64,000 nt of DNA from Clostridiales bacterium (GTDB taxonomy: Bacteria; Bacillota; Clostridia; Saccharofermentanales; Saccharofermentanaceae), in contig JAFZBN010000015.1 in NCBI GenBank assembly GCA_017561715.1, positions 186,001 through 250,000 on the forward strand, given 5' to 3'. Positions 1 through 8,515 of this stretch are shown here, in pieces. The notes beneath the pieces are model-generated. The model made no database searches. It was not told where the DNA came from and saw only the letters and a program-made list of their open reading frames with translations. Numbering within the stretch: position 1 is the stretch's first letter; each line of letters starts with the position of its first letter. A program made the translations under genes and the position numbers.

Positions 1-577
<577 letters not shown>

Positions 578-588
578 ATAGATCACCC

Positions 589-1878
589 TTACGGTTTTGT
601 CTGTGTCGGCTGTTCTCCGCTCTTATAGATACCTTCGTCCTTATCGCCGTCTCGGCTTAAGAATGAATACTCAGGAAGCGGCTTGCTTACCTTCAGATAA
701 TACTTCATTTCCGAATGCGGCGTGGACTCGATCGGATTCATTTCCTCGTCCCAGAGTTCTTCTGCCACGATCGGCTCAGTGTAGCCTTCCGGCATTAAGA
801 CATGCAATGTGTCTCCGCGGAAGATCTTATTTCTCTGGCTGACGATCGCGCAGCCCTTCTCTTCGTCATAACCTGTGACGACACCGACAACGAATGCCGG
901 GCGGTGATATGTCTTATCCGGAAAGATCTGGGCGTTCTCGCCGGGTCTATCGTAGAAGAAACCGGTCGCGAATTCCCTGTGGACCGTTCGGTCGAGCATC
1001 TCCTGCCACTTGCTGTCTTCCTGATATGCGGGCGGATCTTTCATGTAAAGGTCGACGGCTTCACGATAGGCCTTTGTGACCGATGCCGCGTAAAAGGCTC
1101 CCTTGATCCTTCCTTCGATCTTAAAGCTTGTAATACCTGCTTTTATCAGTTCCGGTACATGTCCGATCATGCAGATATCCTTGGAGTTAAAGATGTATGT
1201 GCCTCTCTCGTCTTCCTGGATCGGAAGTGGTGCCTCAAGGCGCTTTTCCTCAACGACATAATAGCCCCAGCGGCAAGGCTGCGCGCAGGATCCGGAGTTC
1301 GCGGATCTTCCCGTGAAATAGTTGGAAAGAAGGCATCTGCCGGAATAGGAAACGCACATGGCGCCATGTACGAAGCATTCCAGTTCCAGGTCCGCGGGGA
1401 TCGCTTTTCGGATCTTGATGATCTCTTCGAGAGTCAGTTCACGGGCGAGAACGACGCGCTTTGCGCCAAGCTCATACCAGAACATGCAGCCTTCGCTGTT
1501 GGTAACACTGGCCTGTGTGCTGATATGGATCTCCATGTCAGGCGCAAGTTTTCTTACTTTTCGGAAAATACCCGCGTCGGAGATGATCAGGGCATCCATA
1601 CCGATCGAAGACAGAAAGAGGATCTCATCGTCGAGTTTTTCGATATCGTCTTCATGCGCCATAACGTTGACGGTACAGTAACATTTCACGCCGTGAGAAT
1701 GGGCATACTCGACGCCTTCCTTCATCTCGTCATGGGTAAAGTTATCGCTGAATGTTCTAAGGCCGAAGCTTTTGCCGGACATATAGACGGCATCGGCGCC
1801 ATAGGCGACCGCTGTCTTCAGTTTCTCGAGATTACCTGCCGGAGCAAGCACTTCCGGCGCGCGGAAAAGATCACTCAT
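589..1878 (-). CDS. peptidase U32 family protein (YegQ/TrhP-like)
   Basis: About 429 residues. The N-terminal half has the U32 signature: APEVLAPAGNLEKLKTAVAYGADAVYM, then HISTQASVTN and ELECFVHGAMCVSYSGRCLLSNY, followed by the Cys-bearing SGSCAQPCRW. U32 proteins of this type (TrhP/YegQ) take part in prephenate-dependent 5-hydroxyuridine formation in tRNA, although the family is named for collagenase-like peptidases; which role applies here is inference. The chosen ATG at 1878 has AAAGAAAGGAAG upstream; the open frame extends 18 codons further without a good ribosome binding site. It follows mltG by 22 bases, a neighbour order common in Clostridia, and belongs to the der-typA-mltG operon. 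Confidence 0.88.
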   Translation of the reverse strand: MSDLFRAPEVLAPAGNLEKLKTAVAYGADAVYMSGKSFGLRTFSDNFTHDEMKEGVEYAHSHGVKCYCTVNVMAHEDDIEKLDDEILFLSSIGMDALIISDAGIFRKVRKLAPDMEIHISTQASVTNSEGCMFWYELGAKRVVLARELTLEEIIKIRKAIPADLELECFVHGAMCVSYSGRCLLSNYFTGRSANSGSCAQPCRWGYYVVEEKRLEAPLPIQEDERGTYIFNSKDICMIGHVPELIKAGITSFKIEGRIKGAFYAASVTKAYREAVDLYMKDPPAYQEDSKWQEMLDRTVHREFATGFFYDRPGENAQIFPDKTYHRPAFVVGVVTGYDEEKGCAIVSQRNKIFRGDTLHVLMPEGYTEPIVAEELWDEEMNPIESTPHSEMKYYLKVSKPLPEYSFLSRDGDKDEGIYKSGEQPTQTKP

Positions 1879-1900
1879 GTCGTGCTTCCTTTCTTTAAGG

Positions 1901-3073
1901 TCAGCCTTCGTCGCCGATCGGCGGATCGTCATCGATTACGGCGTTGTCGTTCCAGTTATCCTTATACTTTTCGACATTCGCTTCGTGTTCTTCTTTGGTT
2001 ACTGCAAACGCGGTCCTTCCGTCACCTTTTGCGCAGAAGTACATGTAGTTGCAGTTCGGTTCCGGATAAAGTGCCGCCTGGATCGCGTCGAGACTCGGCA
2101 TACAGATCGGTCCCGGCGGAAGTCCTCTGTACATATAGGTGTTGTACGGATTATCCCAGGTAAGATCCTCGGCAGTCGCGGCCCAAACGTGGCTCTTTCC
2201 TTCCTGCTCACGCAGATAGTTGATTGATGCGTCGGAGCCCAGGAACTGCATATCCGGATCATCGGATTTCAGACGGTTATGGAAGACCGCGGAGATATAG
2301 AGCATGTCGGTTCTGTCGGTCGTCTCTTTCTGGATCAACGAAGCAAGCGTCATGACCTCATCCATGGTCATGTTCAGTTTTTCCGCACGCTCATAGAACT
2401 CGTCGTAGAGCTTATTGTTCATGTTACGCAGGAAGGTGGAGATGATCTCCTCTTCACTGGCGTTCATATCGAAATCGTAGGTATCCGGGAACAGATATCC
2501 GGAAAGGATAAAGTCACGGTTCTCGTTCGTCGAGATCGCCGAAACGAACGGGTAGTTAACGAAAAGGTCCGGGCTGTTCATGCACTCGTCCAGATGGGCT
2601 TCGTTGAACGACAGTCCCTTTTCCTTAAGTTTCTGCTTGATCTCGCGATAGGTAAGACCCTCAGGGAATGTGATACGAACGACCTCAGGCTCCTGGCACA
2701 GAAGGTACATCATCTCGTCATAGGTAAGATCCGGCGTCAGAAAGTGGGTACCCGCGAGGTAACCGCCGTCAAAGCCGTTGAACTTACTCATGATGGAAAA
2801 GGTCATGGTGTTCTTGATGAGGCCCGCTTCTTTGAGCTTATCCGCGATATCGCCGGTGGTATCACCGGAGCGGATAACGATCATGACCGCGCCGGGGGTA
2901 TCCTGGTTAATGACCAGTTCCTCCGTCTCGATCCTTTTCTCCAGATTCTTAAAACGGGCATTCTGGGAAATGACGTAGTTATATCCGAGGAATACGCCGA
3001 TCACTCCGCAGAGGAGCAGCGCCGTAACTGCGATCAGAACACGCAATGCAATCGATACTTTTCTCGAAAACAT
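1901..3073 (-). CDS. mltG: endolytic murein transglycosylase MltG
   Basis: 390 residues: a short basic N-terminus, one membrane anchor at about residues 8-32, a LysM-like region (GDTTGDIADKLKEAGLIKN) and the YceG catalytic domain. MltG cuts nascent glycan strands in the membrane-proximal wall and so limits strand length. The catalytic block reads LASLIQKETTDR at about 243-254: the Glu of the conserved KE pair is kept (E250), but the position two before it, usually Glu, is Gln. The downstream FLGSDASINY block matches the usual LQTDPTVIYG segment. AAGGAG lies 12 bases before the ATG, rather far. It sits between typA and the U32 gene in a continuous minus-strand operon. Confidence 0.92.
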   Translation of the reverse strand: MFSRKVSIALRVLIAVTALLLCGVIGVFLGYNYVISQNARFKNLEKRIETEELVINQDTPGAVMIVIRSGDTTGDIADKLKEAGLIKNTMTFSIMSKFNGFDGGYLAGTHFLTPDLTYDEMMYLLCQEPEVVRITFPEGLTYREIKQKLKEKGLSFNEAHLDECMNSPDLFVNYPFVSAISTNENRDFILSGYLFPDTYDFDMNASEEEIISTFLRNMNNKLYDEFYERAEKLNMTMDEVMTLASLIQKETTDRTDMLYISAVFHNRLKSDDPDMQFLGSDASINYLREQEGKSHVWAATAEDLTWDNPYNTYMYRGLPPGPICMPSLDAIQAALYPEPNCNYMYFCAKGDGRTAFAVTKEEHEANVEKYKDNWNDNAVIDDDPPIGDEG

Positions 3074-3135
3074 GACGGTTTATATCTCCTTCCGGCAAGT
3101 CCTTCGGGCCTTTCTACGGCAAAAGCACCTGCCTC

Positions 3136-4977
3136 TTAGCTGTTCTTCTTAGCAGCGCGGTCCTTCGCACGAAGCTCTGTGGAAAGGATCTTCTTGCGAA
3201 GACGGATGTTCTTCGGTGTCACTTCGCAGAGTTCATCGTCTCCTACGAACTCGAGGCACTGCTCGAGGCTGTAGTTCAGAGGCGGTGTCAGACGCAGAGC
3301 GTCATCCGAACCTGCGGCACGCATATTCGTAACGTGCTTTTTCTTGCAGACATTGACCGTGATATCTTCGTTCTTCGGGTTGATACCGACGATCATGCCC
3401 TCATAGACCGGTGTTCCGGCACCGATGAAGAGCTGTCCTCTTTCCTGTGCGTTATAAAGACCGTAAGTCATTGCCTCGCCACTCTCGAACGCTACCAGTA
3501 CACCGTGGGAGCGTGTCTCGATCTCGCCGGCAAACGGCTCAAATCCGCTGATTACGCTGTTCATTATACCATTGCCCTTAGTGTCGGTCAAAAACTCGGT
3601 ACGATAGCCGAGGATACCTCTGGACGGTACTTTGAACTCAAGACGTGTATAACCTTTCTCCGGCGGGAACATGTTGACCATCTCCGCTTTTCTGGCGCCG
3701 AGCTTCTCGATAACGGCACCTACGAAGTCCTCCGGAACGTCGATCAGGAGCATCTCAACAGGCTCGCAGAGAACGCCGTCGACTTCCTTGAGGATGACCT
3801 GCGGACGGGATACCTGGAATTCGTATCCTTCACGACGCATGGTCTCGATGAGGATGGAAAGGTGGAGCTCACCTCTACCCTTTACTACGAATGCTTCCGT
3901 CGTATCTGTTTCTTCAAGTCGCATGGAAACGTTTGTCTCCATCTCTTTGAAAAGTCTGTCACGAAGGTGACGGGAGGTAACGAACTTACCGTCCTGACCG
4001 GCAAACGGGCTGTCGTTTACGGAGAATGTCATCGCGATCGTCGGCTCGTCGATATCAACGAACGGCATCGGCTCCGGGCAGTCCTGAGCGCAGATGGTAT
4101 CACCGATGTTGATCTCCGGGATACCCGCAACGCAGACGATCTCACCGACGGATGCTTCCTGAACTTCCTGACGGCCGAGGCCCTGGAAACGCAGAAGCTT
4201 TACGATACGCGCGTTCTTTGTTGTATTGTCGTCGTATGTGCAGACGACGACCGGCTGGTTCTGCTTGATGGAACCTCTCTCGATACGGCCGATCGCGATA
4301 CGTCCGATATACGGATCAGAGTCGATGTTAGAAACGAGGAGCTGAAGCGGTGCTTCGGTGTCTCCCTCCGGGCACGGGATATTGTCGATGATCGCGTCGA
4401 GGAGCGGGCAGAAATTGAGTTCTTTTCCATCGATATACTCCTGAAGATCCGCTGTCGCGATACCGACCTTACCGGATGTGTAGATGATCGGGAAATCGAT
4501 CTGATCGTCATCCGCGCCAAGCTCGATGAAGAGTTCGAGAACCATGTCGACAACTTCCAGGGCACGCTCATCCGGACGGTCGATCTTGTTGATGCAGACG
4601 ATCGGCTTTAAGCCCATCTCAAGTGCTTTTCGAAGAACGAAACGAGTCTGCGGCATCGGTCCGTCATATGCGTCTACGACAAGAAGAACGCCGTCAACCA
4701 TCTTCAGGACTCGCTCAACCTCACCACCAAAGTCGGCGTGGCCGGGAGTATCTACAACGTTGATACGATAGTTCTTATAGGAAATAGCGGTATTTTTCGC
4801 AAGGATCGTGATACCTCTTTCACGCTCGAGGTCGTTACTGTCCATGACCTGCTCAACGATCTGCTCGTTCTCACGATAGATACCCGCCTGCTTGAGCATG
4901 GAGTCTACGATCGTTGTCTTACCATGGTCAACGTGGGCGATGATTGCAATGTTTCTCAGATTCTCAATCTTTGTCAT
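3136..4977 (-). CDS. typA: translational GTPase TypA/BipA
   Basis: 613 residues, the usual length for TypA. The G domain starts at once with [13 protein letters not shown] (G1), ERGITI (G2), [13 protein letters not shown] (G3) and CINKIDRP (G4), followed by EF-Tu-like beta-barrel domain II, EF-G-like domains and the TypA-specific C-terminal region ([22 protein letters not shown]). TypA binds the ribosome like EF-G and supports 50S assembly and growth at low temperature or stress. Its ATG lies inside the 3' end of der (14-base overlap), so translation is probably coupled to it. mltG starts 62 bases downstream on the same strand. Confidence 0.97.
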   Translation of the reverse strand: MTKIENLRNIAIIAHVDHGKTTIVDSMLKQAGIYRENEQIVEQVMDSNDLERERGITILAKNTAISYKNYRINVVDTPGHADFGGEVERVLKMVDGVLLVVDAYDGPMPQTRFVLRKALEMGLKPIVCINKIDRPDERALEVVDMVLELFIELGADDDQIDFPIIYTSGKVGIATADLQEYIDGKELNFCPLLDAIIDNIPCPEGDTEAPLQLLVSNIDSDPYIGRIAIGRIERGSIKQNQPVVVCTYDDNTTKNARIVKLLRFQGLGRQEVQEASVGEIVCVAGIPEINIGDTICAQDCPEPMPFVDIDEPTIAMTFSVNDSPFAGQDGKFVTSRHLRDRLFKEMETNVSMRLEETDTTEAFVVKGRGELHLSILIETMRREGYEFQVSRPQVILKEVDGVLCEPVEMLLIDVPEDFVGAVIEKLGARKAEMVNMFPPEKGYTRLEFKVPSRGILGYRTEFLTDTKGNGIMNSVISGFEPFAGEIETRSHGVLVAFESGEAMTYGLYNAQERGQLFIGAGTPVYEGMIVGINPKNEDITVNVCKKKHVTNMRAAGSDDALRLTPPLNYSLEQCLEFVGDDELCEVTPKNIRLRKKILSTELRAKDRAAKKNS

Positions 4978-6328
4978 ACTTCTTTTCCCCTTCTGGTTTC
5001 AGATCTTTCTTCTTATCTTTTTCTCTCATGTATATTCGTATCGGCGTACCGGCGAAATCAAAGTTTTTACGAAACTGGTTTTCCAAGTAACGTTCATATG
5101 AAAAATGCATCAGGCTCTGGTCGTTGACAAAAAGGACGAACTGCGGCGGATATACCGCGACCTGAGTACCGTAGTAGATCTTCAGGTGCTTTCCCTTATC
5201 CTGCGGTGTCGGAACCATCGCGACACACTCGGTGATAAGGTCATTAAGGACGCCTGTCTTTAGGCGCTTCCCGGAGTTTTCGTAGACGCGCTTGATCTGC
5301 TCGAAAAGCTTATCTACGCGTTGTCCGGTCTTGGCGGAAATAAAGACCACAGGCGCATAGCTCATGAACGCGAAACGGTCCTTGAGCTGACGTTCCATTG
5401 CTTCGAGTGTACCGGTCTCCTTTTCGACCAGGTCCCACTTATTCACAGCAAAAATGCAGGCTTTACCCGCATTATGGGCATAACCTGCAACCTTGGTGTC
5501 CTGTTCGGTAACGCCTTCCATCGCGTCGATCAGGATGACACAGACGTTTGCTTTTTCGATCGCGGAAAGAGAGCGGATCATACTGTACTTTTCGATCTGG
5601 TCCTCGATACGGCCCTTTTTGCGAAGGCCCGCGGTATCGACGATCGTGAACTTGCCGTGCTTGTTCTCGACCACGGAGTCGATCGCGTCTCTTGTCGTAC
5701 CCGGGATATCGGAAACGATAGATCTTTCCTCACCGGTCATATAGTTGGAAAGGGAGGATTTACCGGCATTCGGCTTACCGATCAGAGCGACACGGATCGT
5801 CTCATTGCCTTCCTCGTTCTCTTCTTCCTTCGGGAAGTGATCGTAGATGGCGTCGAGCATCTCGCCGAGTCCCAGTCTGTGAGACGAGGAGATCGGATAG
5901 ACTTCGCCGAGACCGAGGTTATAAAACTCATAAAGCTCGGACGGCGGCTCGCCGACATGGTCGACCTTATTGACCGCAAGAACGACGGGGCGATTTGCTT
6001 TTCGAAGCATGATCGCGATCTCTTCGTCTGCAGCGGTCAAGCCCGACTGGATATCACACATGAAAAGGATGACATCCGCGGTCTCGATGGCGATCTCGGC
6101 CTGCATGCGCATGCCCTTTAAGATAACGTCATCCGACTTCGGCTCGATACCGCCCGTGTCGATCATGACGAACTCACGCTCACGCCAGACGGATTCGGCA
6201 TAGATACGGTCACGCGTTACACCCGGCTCATCATGCACGATGGAGATACGCTCACCATAAAGTGCGTTAAAGAGCGAGGACTTACCTACATTCGGGCGAC
6301 CGACGATCGCAACTACCGGTTTTCCCAT
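4964..6328 (-). CDS. der: ribosome assembly GTPase Der (EngA)
   Basis: About 454 residues with two tandem Era-like GTPase domains. The first has GRPNVGKSS and the second GKPNAGKSS P-loops, each with its own DTGG or DTAG switch motif and NKVD/NKWD motif, followed by a C-terminal KH-like domain (FVLFVNDQSLMHFSYERYLENQFR). Der is essential for 50S subunit maturation. I start at ATG 6328 because GAAAGGAAG lies 8 bases before it; a GTG three codons upstream is too close to that site. The 3' end overlaps typA by 14 bases. This is the first gene of the leftward operon; a possible promoter (TTTCAC, 17 bases, TATATC) lies upstream near 6380-6410. Confidence 0.97.
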   Translation of the reverse strand: MGKPVVAIVGRPNVGKSSLFNALYGERISIVHDEPGVTRDRIYAESVWREREFVMIDTGGIEPKSDDVILKGMRMQAEIAIETADVILFMCDIQSGLTAADEEIAIMLRKANRPVVLAVNKVDHVGEPPSELYEFYNLGLGEVYPISSSHRLGLGEMLDAIYDHFPKEEENEEGNETIRVALIGKPNAGKSSLSNYMTGEERSIVSDIPGTTRDAIDSVVENKHGKFTIVDTAGLRKKGRIEDQIEKYSMIRSLSAIEKANVCVILIDAMEGVTEQDTKVAGYAHNAGKACIFAVNKWDLVEKETGTLEAMERQLKDRFAFMSYAPVVFISAKTGQRVDKLFEQIKRVYENSGKRLKTGVLNDLITECVAMVPTPQDKGKHLKIYYGTQVAVYPPQFVLFVNDQSLMHFSYERYLENQFRKNFDFAGTPIRIYMREKDKKKDLKPEGEKKYDKD

Positions 6329-6420
6329 CCTTTTCACTTCCTTTCTGTCTTATTTCGTCCGCCTGTTCCAAATCGCGATCGACCCCGATATATCAGGGAA
6401 TGTAACAATGTGAAACAAGC

Positions 6421-6459
6421 AAGAAAAAAGCAGTGATTCAATTTTATTCGAAACACTGC
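6421..6459 (-). terminator. rho-independent terminator of rpmF
   Basis: On the minus strand GCAGTG and CACTGC pair across an 18-base loop, followed by a run of six T and TTCTTG. It lies just after the rpmF stop codon and before the promoter region of der. Confidence 0.6.
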
Positions 6460-6492
6460 CGATTATTCGTAGTAGTACTTCTCGATTAGCTA

Positions 6493-6681
6493 TTAAGCAA
6501 TCTCATCAGCTTTATTGATGATCTCCTTGCCATCAAGATAACCGCAGGTCTTACAAACCTTATGGCGCAACATCTTAGTGTGGCAATTGGGGCACTCTAC
6601 CAAACCTGGCAAAACGAGCTTCCAGGCACTTCTATGACGAGAAGTTCTAGCTTTCGACCATTTACGCTTCGGATGAGCCAT
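6493..6681 (-). CDS. rpmF: 50S ribosomal protein L32
   Basis: 62 residues beginning MAHPKRKWSKARTSRHRSAW, typical of L32, followed by a four-Cys zinc ribbon (CPNC and CKTC) and a short acidic tail. This is the zinc-binding form. It is a late-assembling protein of the large ribosomal subunit. The ATG at 6681 has GGAGG 8 bases upstream; a TTG five codons upstream overlaps that site and is unlikely to be used. The gene stands alone between its own promoter (6758-6786) and terminator (6421-6459). Unlike many bacteria, no YceD-like gene precedes it; the upstream gene is a DUF1934 protein. Confidence 0.98.
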   Translation of the reverse strand: MAHPKRKWSKARTSRHRSAWKLVLPGLVECPNCHTKMLRHKVCKTCGYLDGKEIINKADEIA

Positions 6682-6757
6682 CGCATCCACCTCCAATACA
6701 AATCTTAGATCTCTCTAATATATTCGCAGCCACACTAAACCCTGAGGCGCGAAAGAT

Positions 6758-6786
6758 ATTATGCACTAATGAAAACCCTTTGTCAA
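6758..6786 (-). promoter_or_regulatory. sigma-A promoter of rpmF
   Basis: On the minus strand TTGACA (6781-6786), a 17-base spacer, then CATAAT (6758-6763): a near-consensus vegetative promoter about 75 bases before the rpmF start codon. Confidence 0.85.
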
Positions 6787-6829
6787 GCAACTTTCAAAGA
6801 GTTACCGAAAGATTTTATACATATTTTTC

Positions 6830-7282
6830 TCATTTGGCAAGATGTACTTTAAAAAACATCGTATTTCTCATAGGATCCTGATTCGGAAAGCGAAGATCGT
6901 ACTCGAGCATCGCGTTCTTCACACAGTACTTTTTGCCCTCTATCTCGGCCTCTTCGTCCCCTGCTTCCGGGAAAAAGAGGATGCCGAACGTCTCGATCGA
7001 GATGTCAAAGTCGCCGTGGCTGGTCGTCATGATGCCGTCCGTGATCTCTCCCTCACGGAAAGTCAGTTCCATTTCCGTTGATCCTTTACGGGTCAGGCGA
7101 AGGAGTTTTTCCGCCACACGATAGCTTAAAAGAAACTTTGTGTCCCCCTCACCCTGATTCTCCTCCGGCTGCATCCAGGACACACGGATACGCTCCTCCG
7201 ACTGCTCGAAAGTCCCCTCGTATCTCTTCTCTTCTTCCTCAAAAGCTGTCTTGATGCTGACCAGGCAGGCTGTTTTCTCCAT
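6830..7282 (-). CDS. DUF1934 (YwiB-like) beta-barrel protein
   Basis: About 150 residues of mostly beta-strand pattern. The layout resembles DUF1934, a lipocalin-like small cytoplasmic family found in Firmicutes and named after YwiB: an N-terminal strand with a polar turn, LSYRVAEKLLRLTRKGSTEMELTFREGE, then HGDFDISIETFGILF and a closing strand AMLEYDLRF. Function is not known. I start at ATG 7282, where AGGAG lies 8 bases upstream; the frame is open nine codons further without a ribosome binding site. It is transcribed away from the RluA-type gene, with a hairpin at 7359-7412 between the two. The family call rests on pattern and length only. Confidence 0.65.
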   Translation of the reverse strand: MEKTACLVSIKTAFEEEEKRYEGTFEQSEERIRVSWMQPEENQGEGDTKFLLSYRVAEKLLRLTRKGSTEMELTFREGEITDGIMTTSHGDFDISIETFGILFFPEAGDEEAEIEGKKYCVKNAMLEYDLRFPNQDPMRNTMFFKVHLAK

Positions 7283-7358
7283 CACTTTTACTCCTAACGT
7301 TTTATGCACTAGATTTTATCATGAATCTCATCGGCACAATAGAGAATTGAAAAAGAAT

Positions 7359-7420
7359 ATCTCTCGAGTGACGAGTTTTGTGCAAACAAACTGTTTGAGC
7401 CGCAGGAGAGATCTTCTTTT
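7359..7420. terminator. bidirectional hairpin between divergent genes
   Basis: ATCTCTC (7359-7365) pairs with GAGAGAT (7406-7412); each side is followed by a T-rich tract in its own direction (CTTCTTTTTC on plus, ATTCTTTTTC on minus). The interior carries ACGAGT and CTGTTTGAG, also present in the hairpin at 18295-18351. Its position between divergent genes is odd for a terminator; it may act as an insulator or leader structure. Confidence 0.45.
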
Positions 7421-7496
7421 TCGACCTGCTACTGTCTTGAGATTTATATAAAAATAGTAAATAATATGCATGGTTACAAATGCAAAGGGGACACAA

Positions 7497-8468
7497 ATGA
7501 AGCATTTTACTGTTTCTGCAAAGAGCGACGGCAAGAAGGTCATCCGGGCAGCGATCCTGGAATTTCCGAACCTGACGCCCGCTTCCTTGCAAAAAGCACT
7601 GAAACATAAAGATATCCGTATCAACGGCAAGCGTATCTCTTCCGACACGATCGTAAGCGAAGGAGATAACGTTGAGATCTGGCTTCCTGACGCCATGTTC
7701 GAAAAGCAGGCGGAACCGAAAAAGCCGGCATTTGATGACTATAAGGTCGTATTTGAGTCCGATGACCTTCTTTTGGTAAATAAGCGTCAGGGCATTGCCG
7801 TACACGGCGGAAAAGGCATGAGCGGCGACTGCCTGATCGATATCTTGAGAAAAGACTATCACGATCCGGCCATGGATCTCTGCCACCGCATCGATATGAA
7901 TACGGGCGGGCTTATCCTTCTTGCCAAAAACAAAAAGAGCCTGGAAGACGCGATCGAGCTTTTCAAGGGCGATCTGATCACGAAGCGTTACCGCTGTCTC
8001 GTAAGAGGCGTTCCGAAAGTGGGAGAAAACGTCATCTGTAAAGACGAGGCCATCATGAAAGAGATCTCCGCTTACCTGGAAAAACCGGCGACCGGAAATG
8101 TCTTTATCCACGATATACCAAAGGACGGCGATCTTCCGATCACTTCCCGCTATCGTGTTCTCGAAGTTTTCTCCGGGATCGGCCCTGACGGTGAAGATGT
8201 TTCCGATATCGAAGTCGAGCTTGTTACGGGACGCACGCATCAGATCCGCGCGCAATTTGCCCACCTCGGTCACCCGATCATCGGCGACGGCAACTACGGA
8301 AGAAACCAGTACAACCTTCACTTTACGAATCTTAAGGGCGGAAAGGTCCGTTATCAGCAGCTCTTTGCGTCCACTCTTCTTTTCGGGACGATCCCGAAAG
8401 GAAATATGCATACCCGCTTAAGCGGAAGAAAATTCAGTATCGAACCGCTTTACGATGTTAAGCTTTAA
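7497..8468 (+). CDS. RluA-family 23S/tRNA pseudouridine synthase
   Basis: About 323 residues: an N-terminal S4-like RNA-binding domain (residues 1-70, with LTPASLQKALKHKDIRINGKR) and an RluA catalytic domain. The signature HRIDMNTGGLILLAKN carries the catalytic Asp; the usual Ser in TSGL is Gly here. The typical GRTHQIRAQFAHLGHPIIGD block follows. Such enzymes isomerise specific uridines in rRNA or tRNA; the target cannot be assigned, and RluD/RluC-like is the best guess. The start ATG at 7497 follows AAAGGGG by six bases; the open frame extends nine codons upstream without support. feoAB begins 47 bases downstream. Confidence 0.9.
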   Translation: MKHFTVSAKSDGKKVIRAAILEFPNLTPASLQKALKHKDIRINGKRISSDTIVSEGDNVEIWLPDAMFEKQAEPKKPAFDDYKVVFESDDLLLVNKRQGIAVHGGKGMSGDCLIDILRKDYHDPAMDLCHRIDMNTGGLILLAKNKKSLEDAIELFKGDLITKRYRCLVRGVPKVGENVICKDEAIMKEISAYLEKPATGNVFIHDIPKDGDLPITSRYRVLEVFSGIGPDGEDVSDIEVELVTGRTHQIRAQFAHLGHPIIGDGNYGRNQYNLHFTNLKGGKVRYQQLFASTLLFGTIPKGNMHTRLSGRKFSIEPLYDVKL

Positions 8469-8515
8469 GAGATCCGAGTAATCGACTAATGAACGAAAAG
8501 GACTAAATAAGAAGA

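Noticed and set aside
802..2163. 453-codon frame antisense to the U32 peptidase gene and mltG
   Set aside because: It crosses the gap between two recognised minus-strand genes and has no own features.
7302..8411. 369-codon minus-strand frame over the RluA-type gene
   Set aside because: Antisense shadow of a well-conserved gene; its end covers the 7359-7412 hairpin.
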